29,273 nt of DNA from Candidatus Omnitrophota bacterium (GTDB lineage: Bacteria; Omnitrophota; Gorgyraeia; Gorgyraeales; Gorgyraeaceae), in contig DNHS01000032.1 in assembly GCA_003485765.1 (NCBI GenBank), positions 6,508 to 35,780 on the forward strand. The letters are read 5' to 3'. Of the stretch, positions 1-9,400 are shown piece after piece (position 1 is the first letter of the stretch; each line of letters opens with the position of its first letter). The notes beneath the pieces are model-generated. The model did not search any database. It worked only from the letters and a program-made list of their open reading frames with translations, and was not told where the DNA came from. The position numbers and the translations under genes are program-made.

Positions 1-996
1 CTGGCCTGCAAATTGCGCAGCAGGGCCTGTAGACGCCTGCGTTACATCCAATGCAGCAGAAGTTCCTGAATAATCCAAGTCAATATTTGAATTCATGTCC
101 AGGCCGCTGTTCAATGTTGTTGCTCCGCTTACTGTCAAAGCGCCTGTTACATCAAGTCCACTATTCGCATCCACATTCCCCCCAAATGTAACCTGGTTAG
201 AACTGCCAGATTGGGTAAGCGCATCTGCTATAGTGACTGCGCCGCTTGAATTAGAAATATTTCCGCGTAAATCAGAAGTGCTTGTTACTACAATGCTCGA
301 AAATGTGCTATTGCCGCCTGTAGATGCAATTGTGCCGTAGATAGTCCCTGAGACTGTTAAATCATTTGACATAGTAACATTGCCAGTGGCATTATCTACT
401 AATACATAATTTGTAGTGCCATCTGTAACTTTGAAGTCGCCTGATGTGGAATCAATAGTTATGACCACATCTCCTGTTCCTGTAGGATTTACTTCTACGT
501 TTTGATTCGGCCCCCCTGTAAGAGACAATGCGCCTGTCGGAGCGCTGGCCAAGAAATCAGACGCGTCATAGCCATCCAGCTTATCTGCGTTTATAGCATA
601 CGCTACTGATGTAAGTCGCTGTCTGGGCGTCATTTCGCCATCTGACTCTACTTCCACAGAATACCAGTAAGGCGCATTAAAATCTAAGCTATCCAATACC
701 TCGCTATTCCCCAGCAATATGCTGAATATACCGCGTGTAACAGTAGCCTTCTGAGCCTCTGTCCAGAGAACAGCGCCGCCTGATTCTGCGTCATATATCC
801 TGATAGTGATACTAACATCGCCTGTGACAGGATCATCATTAGCGTCTGTTAGCTTGCCCTGATAATTTATATACCGCGGTATTTCTGCCTGCGCCCACGG
901 CGGCGCAACCGCAATAAACGATAGCATAAAGATCAGCAACAAAATATGCCACGCCCTTATTCCGCTTAACGCTCTTTTCATGCTCATAGTAATCAT
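1..996 (-). CDS. Secreted surface/fibre-like protein, N-terminal part (runs off the window)
   Basis: Open frame of 332 codons from ATG at 996 to the window edge, with no stop. The start follows AGGAGG (1005-1010) by 8 nt; in-frame ATGs at 987 and 981 are weaker. Residues about 1-37 form a signal peptide: basic start, hydrophobic run LLLIFMLSFIAVA, and an AQA cleavage site before EIPRYINYQGKLTD. That last motif, with a later EMTPRQRLTSVAYAINADKLDGYDASD-like stretch, recurs at the start of large secreted fibre-like proteins of candidate-phylum bacteria. From about residue 150 the chain is rich in Ser, Thr, Gly, Asn and Val with recurring xLTVSGx and xVDANSGLDVTGx units, consistent with an extended beta-rich stalk. 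The gene lies 90 nt after the winged-helix regulator, probably in the same riboswitch-led transcript. The C-terminus is unseen, so any anchor or chaperone domain is unknown. Confidence 0.85.
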   Translation of the reverse strand, partial: MITMSMKRALSGIRAWHILLLIFMLSFIAVAPPWAQAEIPRYINYQGKLTDANDDPVTGDVSITIRIYDAESGGAVLWTEAQKATVTRGIFSILLGNSEVLDSLDFNAPYWYSVEVESDGEMTPRQRLTSVAYAINADKLDGYDASDFLASAPTGALSLTGGPNQNVEVNPTGTGDVVITIDSTSGDFKVTDGTTNYVLVDNATGNVTMSNDLTVSGTIYGTIASTGGNSTFSSIVVTSTSDLRGNISNSSGAVTIADALTQSGSSNQVTFGGNVDANSGLDVTGALTVSGATTLNSGLDMNSNIDLDYSGTSAALDVTQASTGPAAQFAGQ

Positions 997-1004
997 TTTA
1001 ATTC

Positions 1005-1020
1005 CCTCCTTTTTAGGAGG
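1005..1020 (-). promoter_or_regulatory. Hairpin enclosing the Shine-Dalgarno of the surface-protein gene
   Basis: On the minus strand the sequence reads CCTCCT AAAA AGGAGG, a perfect 6-bp stem with a 4-nt loop. Its 3' arm (1005-1010) is the complete Shine-Dalgarno of the surface-protein gene starting at 996. The hairpin would hide the ribosome-binding site unless melted, so translation may be limited. The structure is read directly; regulation is inferred. Confidence 0.6.
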
Positions 1021-1080
1021 TAACTGCAGGGCTCGCTGGAGTAGCGGAGCGTAGCTCCGCGCCAGCAAGCACTGTAGTTA
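1021..1080. repeat. 60-nt REP-like palindrome between regulator and surface-protein gene
   Basis: The two ends match as inverse complements: TAACTGCAG against CTGTAGTTA, then GCTCGCTGG against CCAGCAAGC, around the perfect core GCGGAGC-GTA-GCTCCGC (1044-1060). Mismatches are few. It lies in the 90-nt gap between two minus-strand genes and could act as a transcript stabiliser or partial terminator; there is no T-run. One arm is nearly repeated at 1190-1208 inside the next gene, which supports a repeat family. Confidence 0.7.
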
Positions 1081-1086
1081 CACCCG

Positions 1087-1710
1087 TCAAAGTTCTTTGC
1101 TATTTTTCTCTTCACCTATCTCTCCACTAGAAAGCACAGGAATATTACCTGGCATAACTTTCCATTTTCTACTAGCCATTTCCCCATTACTCGCAGGAGT
1201 AGCGGAGCGAACTTTAGTAATCTTCACGCTGTCAGTATTGTTCGAACGGTTAATTAAACTAGCAACCTGTTTTATATTTTTATTATTCGCGTAAACTACA
1301 AAAACTGCTGTTATTAAAACAAATACAGAAATAAAAGATAATACCAGTAAATCAAACCTGGGCCTTCTCCAAGTTGACACTTCTGACAATGTCAGTTGTG
1401 TCAAGTTGGGAACCGCGTCATTGCTAGATGCCGTAGGCGCCGAAGCAACCTCATCCTTCCCCAATACCATCCTTCCTAATTCTTCCAGTCCTTCAAAATT
1501 TTTATTCAATTTGTAATACTTTAAATTCGCCTCAACTTCAGTAATCAAAATTCCAATATTGGTTAATTTCACGAGCTGCCTTCTTAGCGGGCTCAATGAT
1601 TCATCTAATAATCTTTCTAGCTCTCTTAAATAATATCTATCATCTATATGAGAGAGAAATAATTTGAGAATTTTCAATCTGGTCTTTGAATTTACTAATT
1701 TCTCAATCAT
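1087..1710 (-). CDS. Membrane-tethered winged-helix regulator
   Basis: A 207-residue protein. Residues about 5-80 look like a winged helix-turn-helix (ArsR/MarR-like): RLKILKLFLSHIDDRYYLRE, a recognition region around SLSPLRRQLVKLTNIGIL, then a wing and KYYKLNKNF. A linker of about 35 residues leads to one membrane helix at about 119-141 (DLLVLSFISVFVLITAVFVVY), then a 65-residue tail predicted outside the membrane. The layout resembles ToxR/CadC-type regulators, though the DNA-binding fold differs. The ATG at 1710 follows GGAGGG (1715-1720). The gene is the first one after a cyclic-di-GMP riboswitch and precedes a secreted surface-protein gene, so control of surface structures is a reasonable inference. 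Part of the outer tail (residues about 167-175) is encoded by a palindrome arm. No precise family was recognised. Confidence 0.75.
   Translation of the reverse strand: MIEKLVNSKTRLKILKLFLSHIDDRYYLRELERLLDESLSPLRRQLVKLTNIGILITEVEANLKYYKLNKNFEGLEELGRMVLGKDEVASAPTASSNDAVPNLTQLTLSEVSTWRRPRFDLLVLSFISVFVLITAVFVVYANNKNIKQVASLINRSNNTDSVKITKVRSATPASNGEMASRKWKVMPGNIPVLSSGEIGEEKNSKEL
1190..1208. repeat. Partial copy of the REP-like arm inside a coding region
   Basis: CTCGCAGGAGTAGCGGAGC at 1190-1208 differs at one base from CTCGCTGGAGTAGCGGAGC at 1032-1050, the left arm of the palindrome downstream. Here it lies inside the regulator gene and encodes part of its extracytoplasmic tail. Confidence 0.6.
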
Positions 1711-1737
1711 TTCTCCCTCCTTTCCGCCTGAAACATC

Positions 1738-1756
1738 TGTGCCCTAAAAGGGCACA
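1738..1756. other. Small leader hairpin before the regulator gene
   Basis: TGTGCCC (1738-1744) and GGGCACA (1750-1756) form a perfect 7-bp stem with a 5-nt loop. It lies in the leader between the riboswitch terminator and the regulator's Shine-Dalgarno. There is no T-run, so it is not an obvious terminator. Confidence 0.5.
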
Positions 1757-1767
1757 TTTAAGACAAT

Positions 1768-1801
1768 AAAAAAAGCTCATTTTTCCATCGAAAAATGAGC
1801 T
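1768..1801 (-). terminator. Intrinsic terminator of the cyclic-di-GMP riboswitch
   Basis: AGCTCATTTTT (1774-1784) and AAAAATGAGCT (1791-1801) form a perfect 11-bp stem with a 6-nt loop, followed on the minus strand by seven T residues (1774-1768, partly shared with the stem). It sits just downstream of the aptamer and before the regulator gene, so it would end transcription within the leader. GCAGCT at the base of its 5' arm is complementary to AGCTGC in the 3' strand of the aptamer, giving a possible antiterminator. Confidence 0.85.
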
Positions 1802-1823
1802 GCTTTAAAACCTTTTATCTTAT

Positions 1824-1918
1824 CCTTTTGGCAGCTGACAACCATAAGTCCCTCCGGACTATTAGGCTCTAAAGCTTTGCGCCCCATTCTTTCGAATGGT
1901 TTGCCCTTTTCAATGGGA
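1824..1918 (-). ncRNA. Cyclic-di-GMP-I (GEMM-I) riboswitch aptamer
   Basis: Minus-strand sequence matches the GEMM-I signature in order: GGGCAAACC (1906-1898), a hairpin CCATTC-GAAA-GAATGG with the conserved GAAA tetraloop (1902-1884 area), then GGGGCGCAAAGC (consensus GGGACGCAAAGC, with one A to G change), AGAGCCTAA, a second hairpin AGTCC-GGAG-GGACT, and a closing GGTTGTCAGCTGCC whose TGCC can pair with GGCA at the 5' end to form P1. An intrinsic terminator follows after about 20 nt. Because AGCTGC in the 3' P1 strand could instead pair with the terminator base, ligand binding would be expected to favour termination, but the direction is inferred. It leads the regulator and surface-protein genes. 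Confidence 0.87.
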
Positions 1919-1951
1919 TTTTTTTTACTCCAACTTCTCTCCCTACTCAAA

Positions 1952-1980
1952 AGTATATCACATATTAGACTTATAGTCAA
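1952..1980 (-). promoter_or_regulatory. Sigma70-type promoter, riboswitch-proximal
   Basis: TTGACT (1975-1980) and TATACT (1952-1957) on the minus strand, separated by 17 nt. The expected start near 1945 lies about 27 nt before the aptamer. It is the nearest of three similar promoters in tandem. Confidence 0.75.
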
Positions 1981-2037
1981 GATGTGTTCCCTCTCGAGTT
2001 GAAAAAATACTTTTTTAAACGACTTTAACTAGTTTCA

Positions 2038-2066
2038 AGTATAACATCTCAAAAAATGCTTGTCAA
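2038..2066 (-). promoter_or_regulatory. Sigma70-type promoter, middle of three
   Basis: TTGACA (2061-2066), 17-nt spacer, TATACT (2038-2043) on the minus strand, with a full-consensus -35. It points to the same riboswitch leader. Confidence 0.7.
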
Positions 2067-2099
2067 TATATTGTGGATACTTTTTCTTAACCCACTATA

Positions 2100-2129
2100 A
2101 GTATAATACATTTCAATATGTTGTGTCAA
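2100..2129 (-). promoter_or_regulatory. Sigma70-type promoter, distal of three
   Basis: TTGACA (2124-2129), 18-nt spacer, TATACT (2100-2105) on the minus strand. No gene lies between it and the riboswitch. The rest of 1990-2256 is AT-rich and shows no supported gene. Confidence 0.6.
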
Positions 2130-2216
2130 CAAAAATTATGCACACAATTAGCCTAACTACTCAATTCTAAGCCTTTATACTAAAAGTAACTCTAAGTAAT
2201 GCCTTCTCTTCTCAAA

Positions 2217-2249
2217 TGTTACAAAACGAGTATGACTTGTTTTGTAACA
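2217..2249. other. Hairpin just downstream of the pseudouridine synthase gene
   Basis: TGTTACAAAAC (2217-2227) and GTTTTGTAACA (2239-2249) form a perfect 11-bp stem, 7 nt past the stop of the minus-strand gene. There is no T-run on the minus strand, so it may be a transcript-end structure rather than a classical terminator. Confidence 0.5.
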
Positions 2250-2256
2250 TTGGGGC

Positions 2257-3225
2257 TTATTTGGCTAGAAATTGTTGTATATCTGACGGGATTTCTGCGG
2301 AAAATTCGACTTGAATATTTTTGGCAGGATGGATAAAGCTTATTGATTTTGCATGAAGAGCTTGCCTTGATAATCCTGGGACTCTAGGGCCATTGTAAAG
2401 CGCATCTCCTAAAATTGGATGGCCTATATGCGAGAAATGTATGCGGATCTGATGAGTCCTGCCTGTCTTTGGAGTCACTTCAAGAATTGTAAAATTTTTT
2501 TCTTTATTCCTGGATATTACTTTATAATGCGTTACCGCTTCTTTTCCCAGATCTCTATCAACCACCATTCTCATTCTATTTTTTTTATCATGATTGATGG
2601 GCAAATCGATTATCCCTTCTTCTAGATCAATAATCCCTTTTGCGACTGCAATGTAAATTTTAGTAACGGTCCTGTTTTTTAATTGGTTTGAAAGTTTACG
2701 TAAGGCCACACCTGTTTTTGCAACAAGCATTATGCCTGATGTATCTTTATCCAGCCTGTGGACTATGCCCGGCCTTAAGGTATGTTTTTCGTCTTTTGTT
2801 TCGCGCGGCTTGTTAAATTCCGTAAGAAAACCTTTGTAGTTTAAAAGCGCATTTACCAGAGTCCCTGAATAATTTCCGCATGCCGGATGCACCACCATCC
2901 CAGCTGGCTTATTAATTACTAAAATATCTTCGTCTTCGTAAATAATATTCAGCGGTAACTTCTCAGCCTTTGGAATCTTATTACAATGCTCTGCAAGGCT
3001 TTCTTTTTCCAGTTTTTCTAAATCTATTTCTATTTTATCGCCCGCATTTACTTTGTGGCTCACTTTTACTACTTTACCTTTCAATAAAATTTCGCCTTTT
3101 TGTATCATCTCCTGTACAACAGTCCTGGATATCTCAAGCTCTGGATTCATTTCCACCAAATGCTTTAAGCTGACATTATCTACCCGCTTGCCGTTATCTT
3201 CTATGCTCACCATAAACTCATACAT
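2257..3225 (-). CDS. rluD: RluD/RluA-family 23S rRNA pseudouridine synthase
   Basis: A 322-residue protein of normal length for S4-containing RluA-family enzymes, which convert uridine to pseudouridine in rRNA. Residues about 11-70 form an S4 RNA-binding domain (SRTVVQEMIQKGEILLKGK). The catalytic domain starts near residue 90 with NIIYEDEDILVINKPAGMVV, and the signature HRLDKDTSG at 156-164 holds the catalytic Asp159. Later GRTHQIRIHFSHIGHPILGD is also typical. The ATG at 3225 follows AGAGGA by 5 nt. RluD modifies helix 69 of 23S rRNA, but RluA-family paralogues are hard to separate by sequence, so the exact target is unsure. The gene stands alone between a palindromic element and the riboswitch region. 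Confidence 0.9.
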   Translation of the reverse strand: MYEFMVSIEDNGKRVDNVSLKHLVEMNPELEISRTVVQEMIQKGEILLKGKVVKVSHKVNAGDKIEIDLEKLEKESLAEHCNKIPKAEKLPLNIIYEDEDILVINKPAGMVVHPACGNYSGTLVNALLNYKGFLTEFNKPRETKDEKHTLRPGIVHRLDKDTSGIMLVAKTGVALRKLSNQLKNRTVTKIYIAVAKGIIDLEEGIIDLPINHDKKNRMRMVVDRDLGKEAVTHYKVISRNKEKNFTILEVTPKTGRTHQIRIHFSHIGHPILGDALYNGPRVPGLSRQALHAKSISFIHPAKNIQVEFSAEIPSDIQQFLAK

Positions 3226-3242
3226 ATTTTCCTCTTCTTATC

Positions 3243-3367
3243 TTCTCGACTCTGCTTACATATCCTGCTCTCGCGGCCGCTCGAAGAATATGGGGGGGGG
3301 ACATAGGCCTTCGCTCCAATATTGTTCGAGCGGTCATGGGAGCAAATCATAAGAACACAGTCGAGAA
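3243..3367. repeat. 125-bp imperfect palindromic element with a G9 run
   Basis: The ends TTCTCGAC (3243-3250) and GTCGAGAA (3360-3367) are perfect inverse complements, and the arms stay similar over about 50 nt inward; the inner part CCGCTCGAAGAATAT (3277-3291) matches the complement of 3319-3333 at 14 of 15 positions. The apical loop contains nine G residues (3292-3300). It fills the gap between the giant surface gene and the pseudouridine synthase gene. This looks like a non-autonomous palindromic repeat; no second copy is in the window. Confidence 0.7.
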
Positions 3368-3376
3368 CTTTATACT

Positions 3377-3406
3377 ATTATATTATAAATTTAAGAAAAA
3401 TAACAA
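3377..3406 (-). promoter_or_regulatory. Possible promoter for the pseudouridine synthase gene
   Basis: TTGTTA (3401-3406), 18-nt spacer, TATAAT (3377-3382) on the minus strand, overlapping the 3' end of the giant gene. The -35 is only a partial match and the region is very AT-rich, so this is tentative. Confidence 0.35.
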
Positions 3407-6400
3407 TAGATTTAATTAATAATCGTATTTGGGATTTTAGAAAAGGCTTGTCTTTTATAAATTCAGCGATTGGCGGGCTAAAACGGTAATACAAATTAAC
3501 AAATTTTATACCTAGTTCTGATTTTAATAGATACTGATCCCTGAATCCGCGCAAGGCTACTACTTCCTTAGCATAGATAGAACCAAATGCTGCAGTGGCT
3601 ATAAAACAACTGCTTCCACCGCTACTGCCACCACTATCTTGCTGCCCAGGATTCTCAGGCTGAGGAATATCTTCATTATTTTTTTCAGCGCCTGCAATTC
3701 CAAATACAGTAAAGTGGCTTGTTTTGACTGTAACTATATTTTCTTTTGGAAATATAAGACTATCTGAAAGGATTTTCCATTCAACATTTTTTTCATCATA
3801 CCAATAGGCATCTAAGGTTAATTCATCAATATTTTTATCATCTACAATGCCATCTCCGTTTTCATCAGTATATGGTATAGATATAATCATTTCCTTATTA
3901 AAAGGCTCCTTACGATTTTCAAATTTATATTCCCGGTATTCTCCTATAGGCTTATTTTGGTTAAGATTGATTTCTCTTTGAATCTGGCTTGATTCTAATC
4001 TTTTTATATTAACAACATCATCTTGCTCTAATACATCTGCCGGCAGAACTAAAGAGGTTTTATCTGATAATTCTATTCTGCCTATTTTATGCTTATATAC
4101 ATTATTTGGCGAGACAAGCGGCTTTTTGTCATTATTTTTTCCATTTGCAACATAGACAGTTTCTTGGCACGACATAATAATACGGCCTATTGTCCTGACA
4201 TCAAGCTTTGCCATGTAATCCCCTGAATCATTATATGTAAATTCCGCCTGAGGCGCTAGAGTTACGAGGTCCATTATCCCATCATCGTCAAAATCCCATA
4301 AATATTCCACATCGTTTATTTCATCTTCAGTTTCAAAGGAAAATCTTACTGCAAGAGGGGCGCTGCCCTTTTGCGGATTAAGAATAATTTTGCCTTTTTT
4401 AATATCCTCTGGATCAAAAATCCCAAATCTAATTTCTGATTTGGCCTGGCTTGATAAATTATTTGAGTCTGTAACGCGTACTATAGGCGTGTAAACGCCT
4501 GGCTCGCAATAAGTGTGTTTAACAATGCCTGAACTCAAGGAAGTATAATCAAATACGCCATCGCCTTCAAAATCCCATTGATATTTTTGAATTAAATTAC
4601 TGCCATTTACAGCAGCTTCAAAATTTATTTCCAGAGAAACATTTCCTGTAACAGGCAATATTGAAGAACTAACGCTCAAAACTTTAGGATCTCCTATCTC
4701 AATTAAAACCTTCTCTGTGCTAGTTAATCCATCAAAGCTGGTAACCCTGAATTCCGCATTATATTTTCCAGGAAGAGTATAGGTTTTAACAACCTCCCCT
4801 GATTCAGATGAATTAGCTTCAAAAATGCCGTCTCCGTCAAAATCCCATTCATATTTTGATACACCTTGAGGGCAAAATGCATCGCCTTTAAAAAATACCT
4901 TGCAAGGCGCAACGCCTTTTAAAGGAGACGCATTTAAATAGACGCCTGGCGCGTCAGGATTTTTAGCTATATTAATAGTAACTGTGTAAGTATTTGTAAT
5001 TCCATTTTTATCTGTTACGCGTAATTTTGCAGGAAAACTGCCTTCGCCTGTATATATAAAAACAGCCTCTCCTGATTCAGGCGAACTGAAATCATATATG
5101 CCCTTACCATCAAAATCCCATTCGTATTTAACTATTCTTCTGAACTTACTAATAGCTTCTGACTTAAAATGCGCTTCAAGCGGGGCCATGCCATTTAAAG
5201 GTTCAGCCAGCGACTTTGCTTCAAGAACTATAGGCAAAGAATCAAAAACTATTATTTTAACTTTTTCTGAGGCCTTGACCTTGCCATCGCTTACAATAAA
5301 TGTTACAAAATATTCTCCTGTTTGATTTTCTCCCGGCTTCCAGAAAAATCTTTTTACCCATGGGTCAAAACCGGCTCCGCGAGGAAGCGTTTCTACAGAG
5401 TAGATAAGCAAATCCCTGTCTATATCAGTAGCGTCAACAAAAAATTCCAAGCTGTCTCCCGTGATCACTTCTTTTGCGCCTATAGTAAATAAAACAGGTT
5501 CGTGATTTTCCTTTGGAATTTCTTTTTCTCCCACGTCAAAAAATATTGAACCCTGGCAAATATCTCCAAATCTATACACCACTCTATAGATTCCAGGCTT
5601 ATCCAATTCTGGAGAAATTACTTTCTCCAGCTCATTAATGCCTTTTTCCAAACTCACATCTTCTTCGATTAATTTTACAGTATCTAAATCCGGCTTTATC
5701 AAATCCACGCTCAACTTAATAGACAAATCTTCACTTGATTCAATCTTCCAATTAAGAACTACGTTTTCTGCATTTTTATAAACATCTTTATTGCATCCTG
5801 CTTGAACAATCTTAATAGATGACGCTTTTGGCTTTTCTCCTTTTATTAAATAAGAATTTAAATAAATAGATTTCCCTGACTCAAAATATATCCCATAATA
5901 AACCTTTTCCATACTATTCAGGCCTGGTATATTAAATTCCAGATCTTTTTCTTTATCAAGGATAAAGTTTATGCTTTTTTCATAATCACCGCATCTTACT
6001 TCAGCAAAAAGTTTTACGCCTTTTAGTAAACTTAAATTTTTAATATTGAGTTTAAAGACATCAGCCTCAACTTTAGCCTCAACCTTAAGCACAAGCTTTT
6101 CGCTTACATAAAAAGCTCTTATAAGTTTTGCAATCTCCTCTGAAATAGAAGATTTTAGTATTGCCTCTATGTAATATTTTCCTTTTTCTGCAATAGCTGG
6201 GATTTCAAAATTAATTGCCAAGTTATCTTTTATCTCAGGAATCTCTTCGCGCTTTTGAAAAAATGAAGAATCGCTGACAGGGTATTGATCAGATGGGGTA
6301 TAAACTGCGAGAAAAGCATATCTTAAAAAAGAGCTTTCGCTATTATACCTGTCATAAACCTGGATATAATAATTAGACGGGTTAATAACTTCGAATTCCA

Positions 6401-9400
6401 TTGTAACATCTTCGCCTGCAACGCCGCCTTTTATGTCAATGTTCTGGCCAGAGTCTTTATAAAGTTTCATATAAGGCCTTATATTGGCAGGCACGTCCTT
6501 TAAATCAATAGTTATTTTGCCTGCATCAGGTATGGATAATTTATAAAAATCAGAATCTGCTTTTACCGCAACTGTAGCAAAATAATTCTTGCCAAAATCA
6601 ATAAGCTTTGCCGCTTCCTTTGAATCATTAGGTTCGTATTCGTCTAAATTTTTTATAAAATTAAAATACAGCGAATAGTTACTTGGCGAAGAGATATTTC
6701 CATACCAGTCCCTTACTAAAAGATAATATAGCCCTGGTTTATCAAATTCTGTCTCAAGGATTATCTTTTCATTAGCTGAGCCTCCTTTTATTGAAACTAC
6801 TTTGCCTAGCGTATCGTATATCTTTATAGAAGGCCTCATGCCCTGTGGCACCTCATATATCTTTATATATAAAATACCCTTTTCAACGATATTGAATTTA
6901 AAAAAGTCTTCATCTCCAGCGATATATATTTTGCCATGTATTCTTGAATTTAAACCTATACCGCTTGCGTTTGTAAAAGCGCTGTTAGGCTCTGTCTCTT
7001 GAAAATCCTGATATGTGGCAGGATTTAGACTATCATTAAAAATATTTTCGCCTTCGTTTATTTGTATATTTTTTGATATATTGCCCGGCGAAACTGTTAA
7101 AAGATAATTCCCGATAGGCAGATATTTAAATTTAAACAGATTGTCACCTGAAGTTACTGCATATCTAGTTAAACTGTCTGAACTAGCAACATTCACGGGA
7201 TCTAAGGTAATAGTTGAACCTATTGAATTTTCAATAATACCTGATAGATTTCCGTATTTTGAAGGCGATAGTTTTGCATCCAGATTATTATCTCCAGGCA
7301 AGATTTCAATATCCTTTGAAACGCTGTCAAAGCCAGGAGCTTTTATATTGATAGTTCGCTTGCCTTTATCAAGGCCTTTTAGTTTGTATTTTCCATCTTT
7401 ATTTGTATAAATACCATCTACTTTGGCGCCTTTTACAACATCCCCCTTATCATCCCTTATTATCCCCCATAAATCCCAAGTTTTCACATCTGAAAAAACC
7501 CTAATATCAACAAAACTATTTTTTATTATTTCTCCGGTATTTTTAATTTTAACAGCACCTGATATAAGTTGATTCTTTGGATAATTATTTTCCATGTCTA
7601 TTACTAACTCTACGTTCGGGCTGAAAGCGCTATAAGAGTCTATATCGGATTCTATCCCTTCGTCTTCGTAGATTAAAGAGTCTGGGATTTCAAAATATAC
7701 GCTCTTAAATCCAATAAGCCTCGAATTTGAAAACACGCTGAGCTTAGCATTGCATCTTCCTCTTGTAATATCTTCTGGTATTGCGAAACTTTGGGCTAAG
7801 GATTCGGAACCAAGCCCGGCTAATTCTGTTTCCGAAGAACTATAATAAATTTGTTTATTGCTCGAATCAGTTATATCTAGAATAGCTAAAATATTAAGCG
7901 CAGAGCTGGTTTTATTTTTAAGTTTTGATGTTATCGACGCTATATCGTCAGGCAAATACTCTTCTTTGTCAGTAGACATCTCTATATCCAAGCTCGGCTC
8001 AAAGACATTTATGCCGCGTTCAGCCTTTCCTATGAAAACATTTTCAGAAGAATAAAAATCAGAGCTCAACAAATCTGTTAAATTTGCAGTTATTTTTTTA
8101 TCAAATGAAATAGCCTTATTGGGAGGGACTGAAACTACATCATTATATTCTATTTTGTGATGCTGAAGCGCTGCCTTATATCTTATTGATTCGTCCCTGG
8201 CAGTATTATTTCTTATGTGAAATGTAAATGTGGCAGAACTGCCTGAGATATAATTTTCGCTGTCGCTTGTTATATCAAAGGTAAAGTCCGGATTTTGCGA
8301 AATGCCTGGAGGCGGCTTGGCAAAAGAAAAGTAAATTCCTTCTGCCTGAGGCTGGATAGCCTTAGAATCAGCTCCGTAAAGAATATAGTCCACAGAATAG
8401 ATCCCTGGTTTTTCCAGGGCTATGCCTAATTTATACACTGCTTTACTTGAAATGTTTTTCTCCAAGATTTTACCTTCAGGCGACTTTAGGATCATTTCTA
8501 TCTTGTCAAAATCTTTATGCGTCTGGACTGCGCTTTCAAAACTTTCGCCAGTTTTATATTCAGGAAGGTTTTTGCCAGACTTTGCCCATCGTAAAATATC
8601 CCTTACGAGATTAATCTCTGAAGAACTTGCCTGGCCATTTAAATAACCCCAATCTGAATAAATAGAAGCCGCTATAACAATGCCTTTGCCAAAATTATAC
8701 ATAAGCATTGCAGGCATCTGGTTTTTCGACCTTCTAAGTAAAATTAAGGCGCCATCTGGATAATCTGTAAAATACCCGTCTAATTTTATATCAGGATATG
8801 AATCAGTTTGCGAACTAAGTATCTGATGAAAGTTTTCAATATAAGCGGCTTTTGTATAGCAGGACGCGTCTTCCTGCCAGCCATATGCGCTTATTTTCCC
8901 GCCAGGAAGGGCGTTGAAATCATAGCCATACTGCTGGGAAAAACATAAAACAACTCCGCCATTTTTTACATACTCTGAAAGTTTATTTTTAAATATCGCC
9001 GAATGAGAAAGGCCTGAAAGGCCGCCTGTAGGAATTACCAGAACCTTTTGCTCGTCAAGTATATAAGATTCAAACGTATGATCAATAATCCTGACTGGTT
9101 CTCCAACTTTTTCTATTACGAGCTTTCTCATCTCATTATAATAACCATTTGCCAGGACAGCTATGTCAGGCGATTCTAAATATTCTCTCGACGCATACAT
9201 ATGATAATCATGGAGAAGTTTATTTTTCTGGCCCAACATCTCTTCCCATTTATTAATAATATTATCGATATTAGCGCCTGTTGAGATTTCCAGCTGAGCG
9301 TCTTCAAAAAGATTCAGGATTTCCCAGTACTTCAATAGATATGCTTTATTTTTCCTTGCTGCAATCCTAAGATATAAATCAAAAAGTTTTCTGGGGCTTA

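Noticed and set aside
1777..1980. 67-residue open frame on the minus strand
   Set aside because: It covers the riboswitch, terminator and promoter; the RNA signature explains the sequence and no ribosome-binding site fits.
2070..2080. Possible DnaA box (TATCCACA on the minus strand)
   Set aside because: Single site with a mismatch; no cluster, no dnaA or dnaN nearby, so no origin is supported.
2217..2249. Hairpin as a classical intrinsic terminator
   Set aside because: The stem is AT-rich and no T-run follows on the minus strand; listed only as a hairpin.
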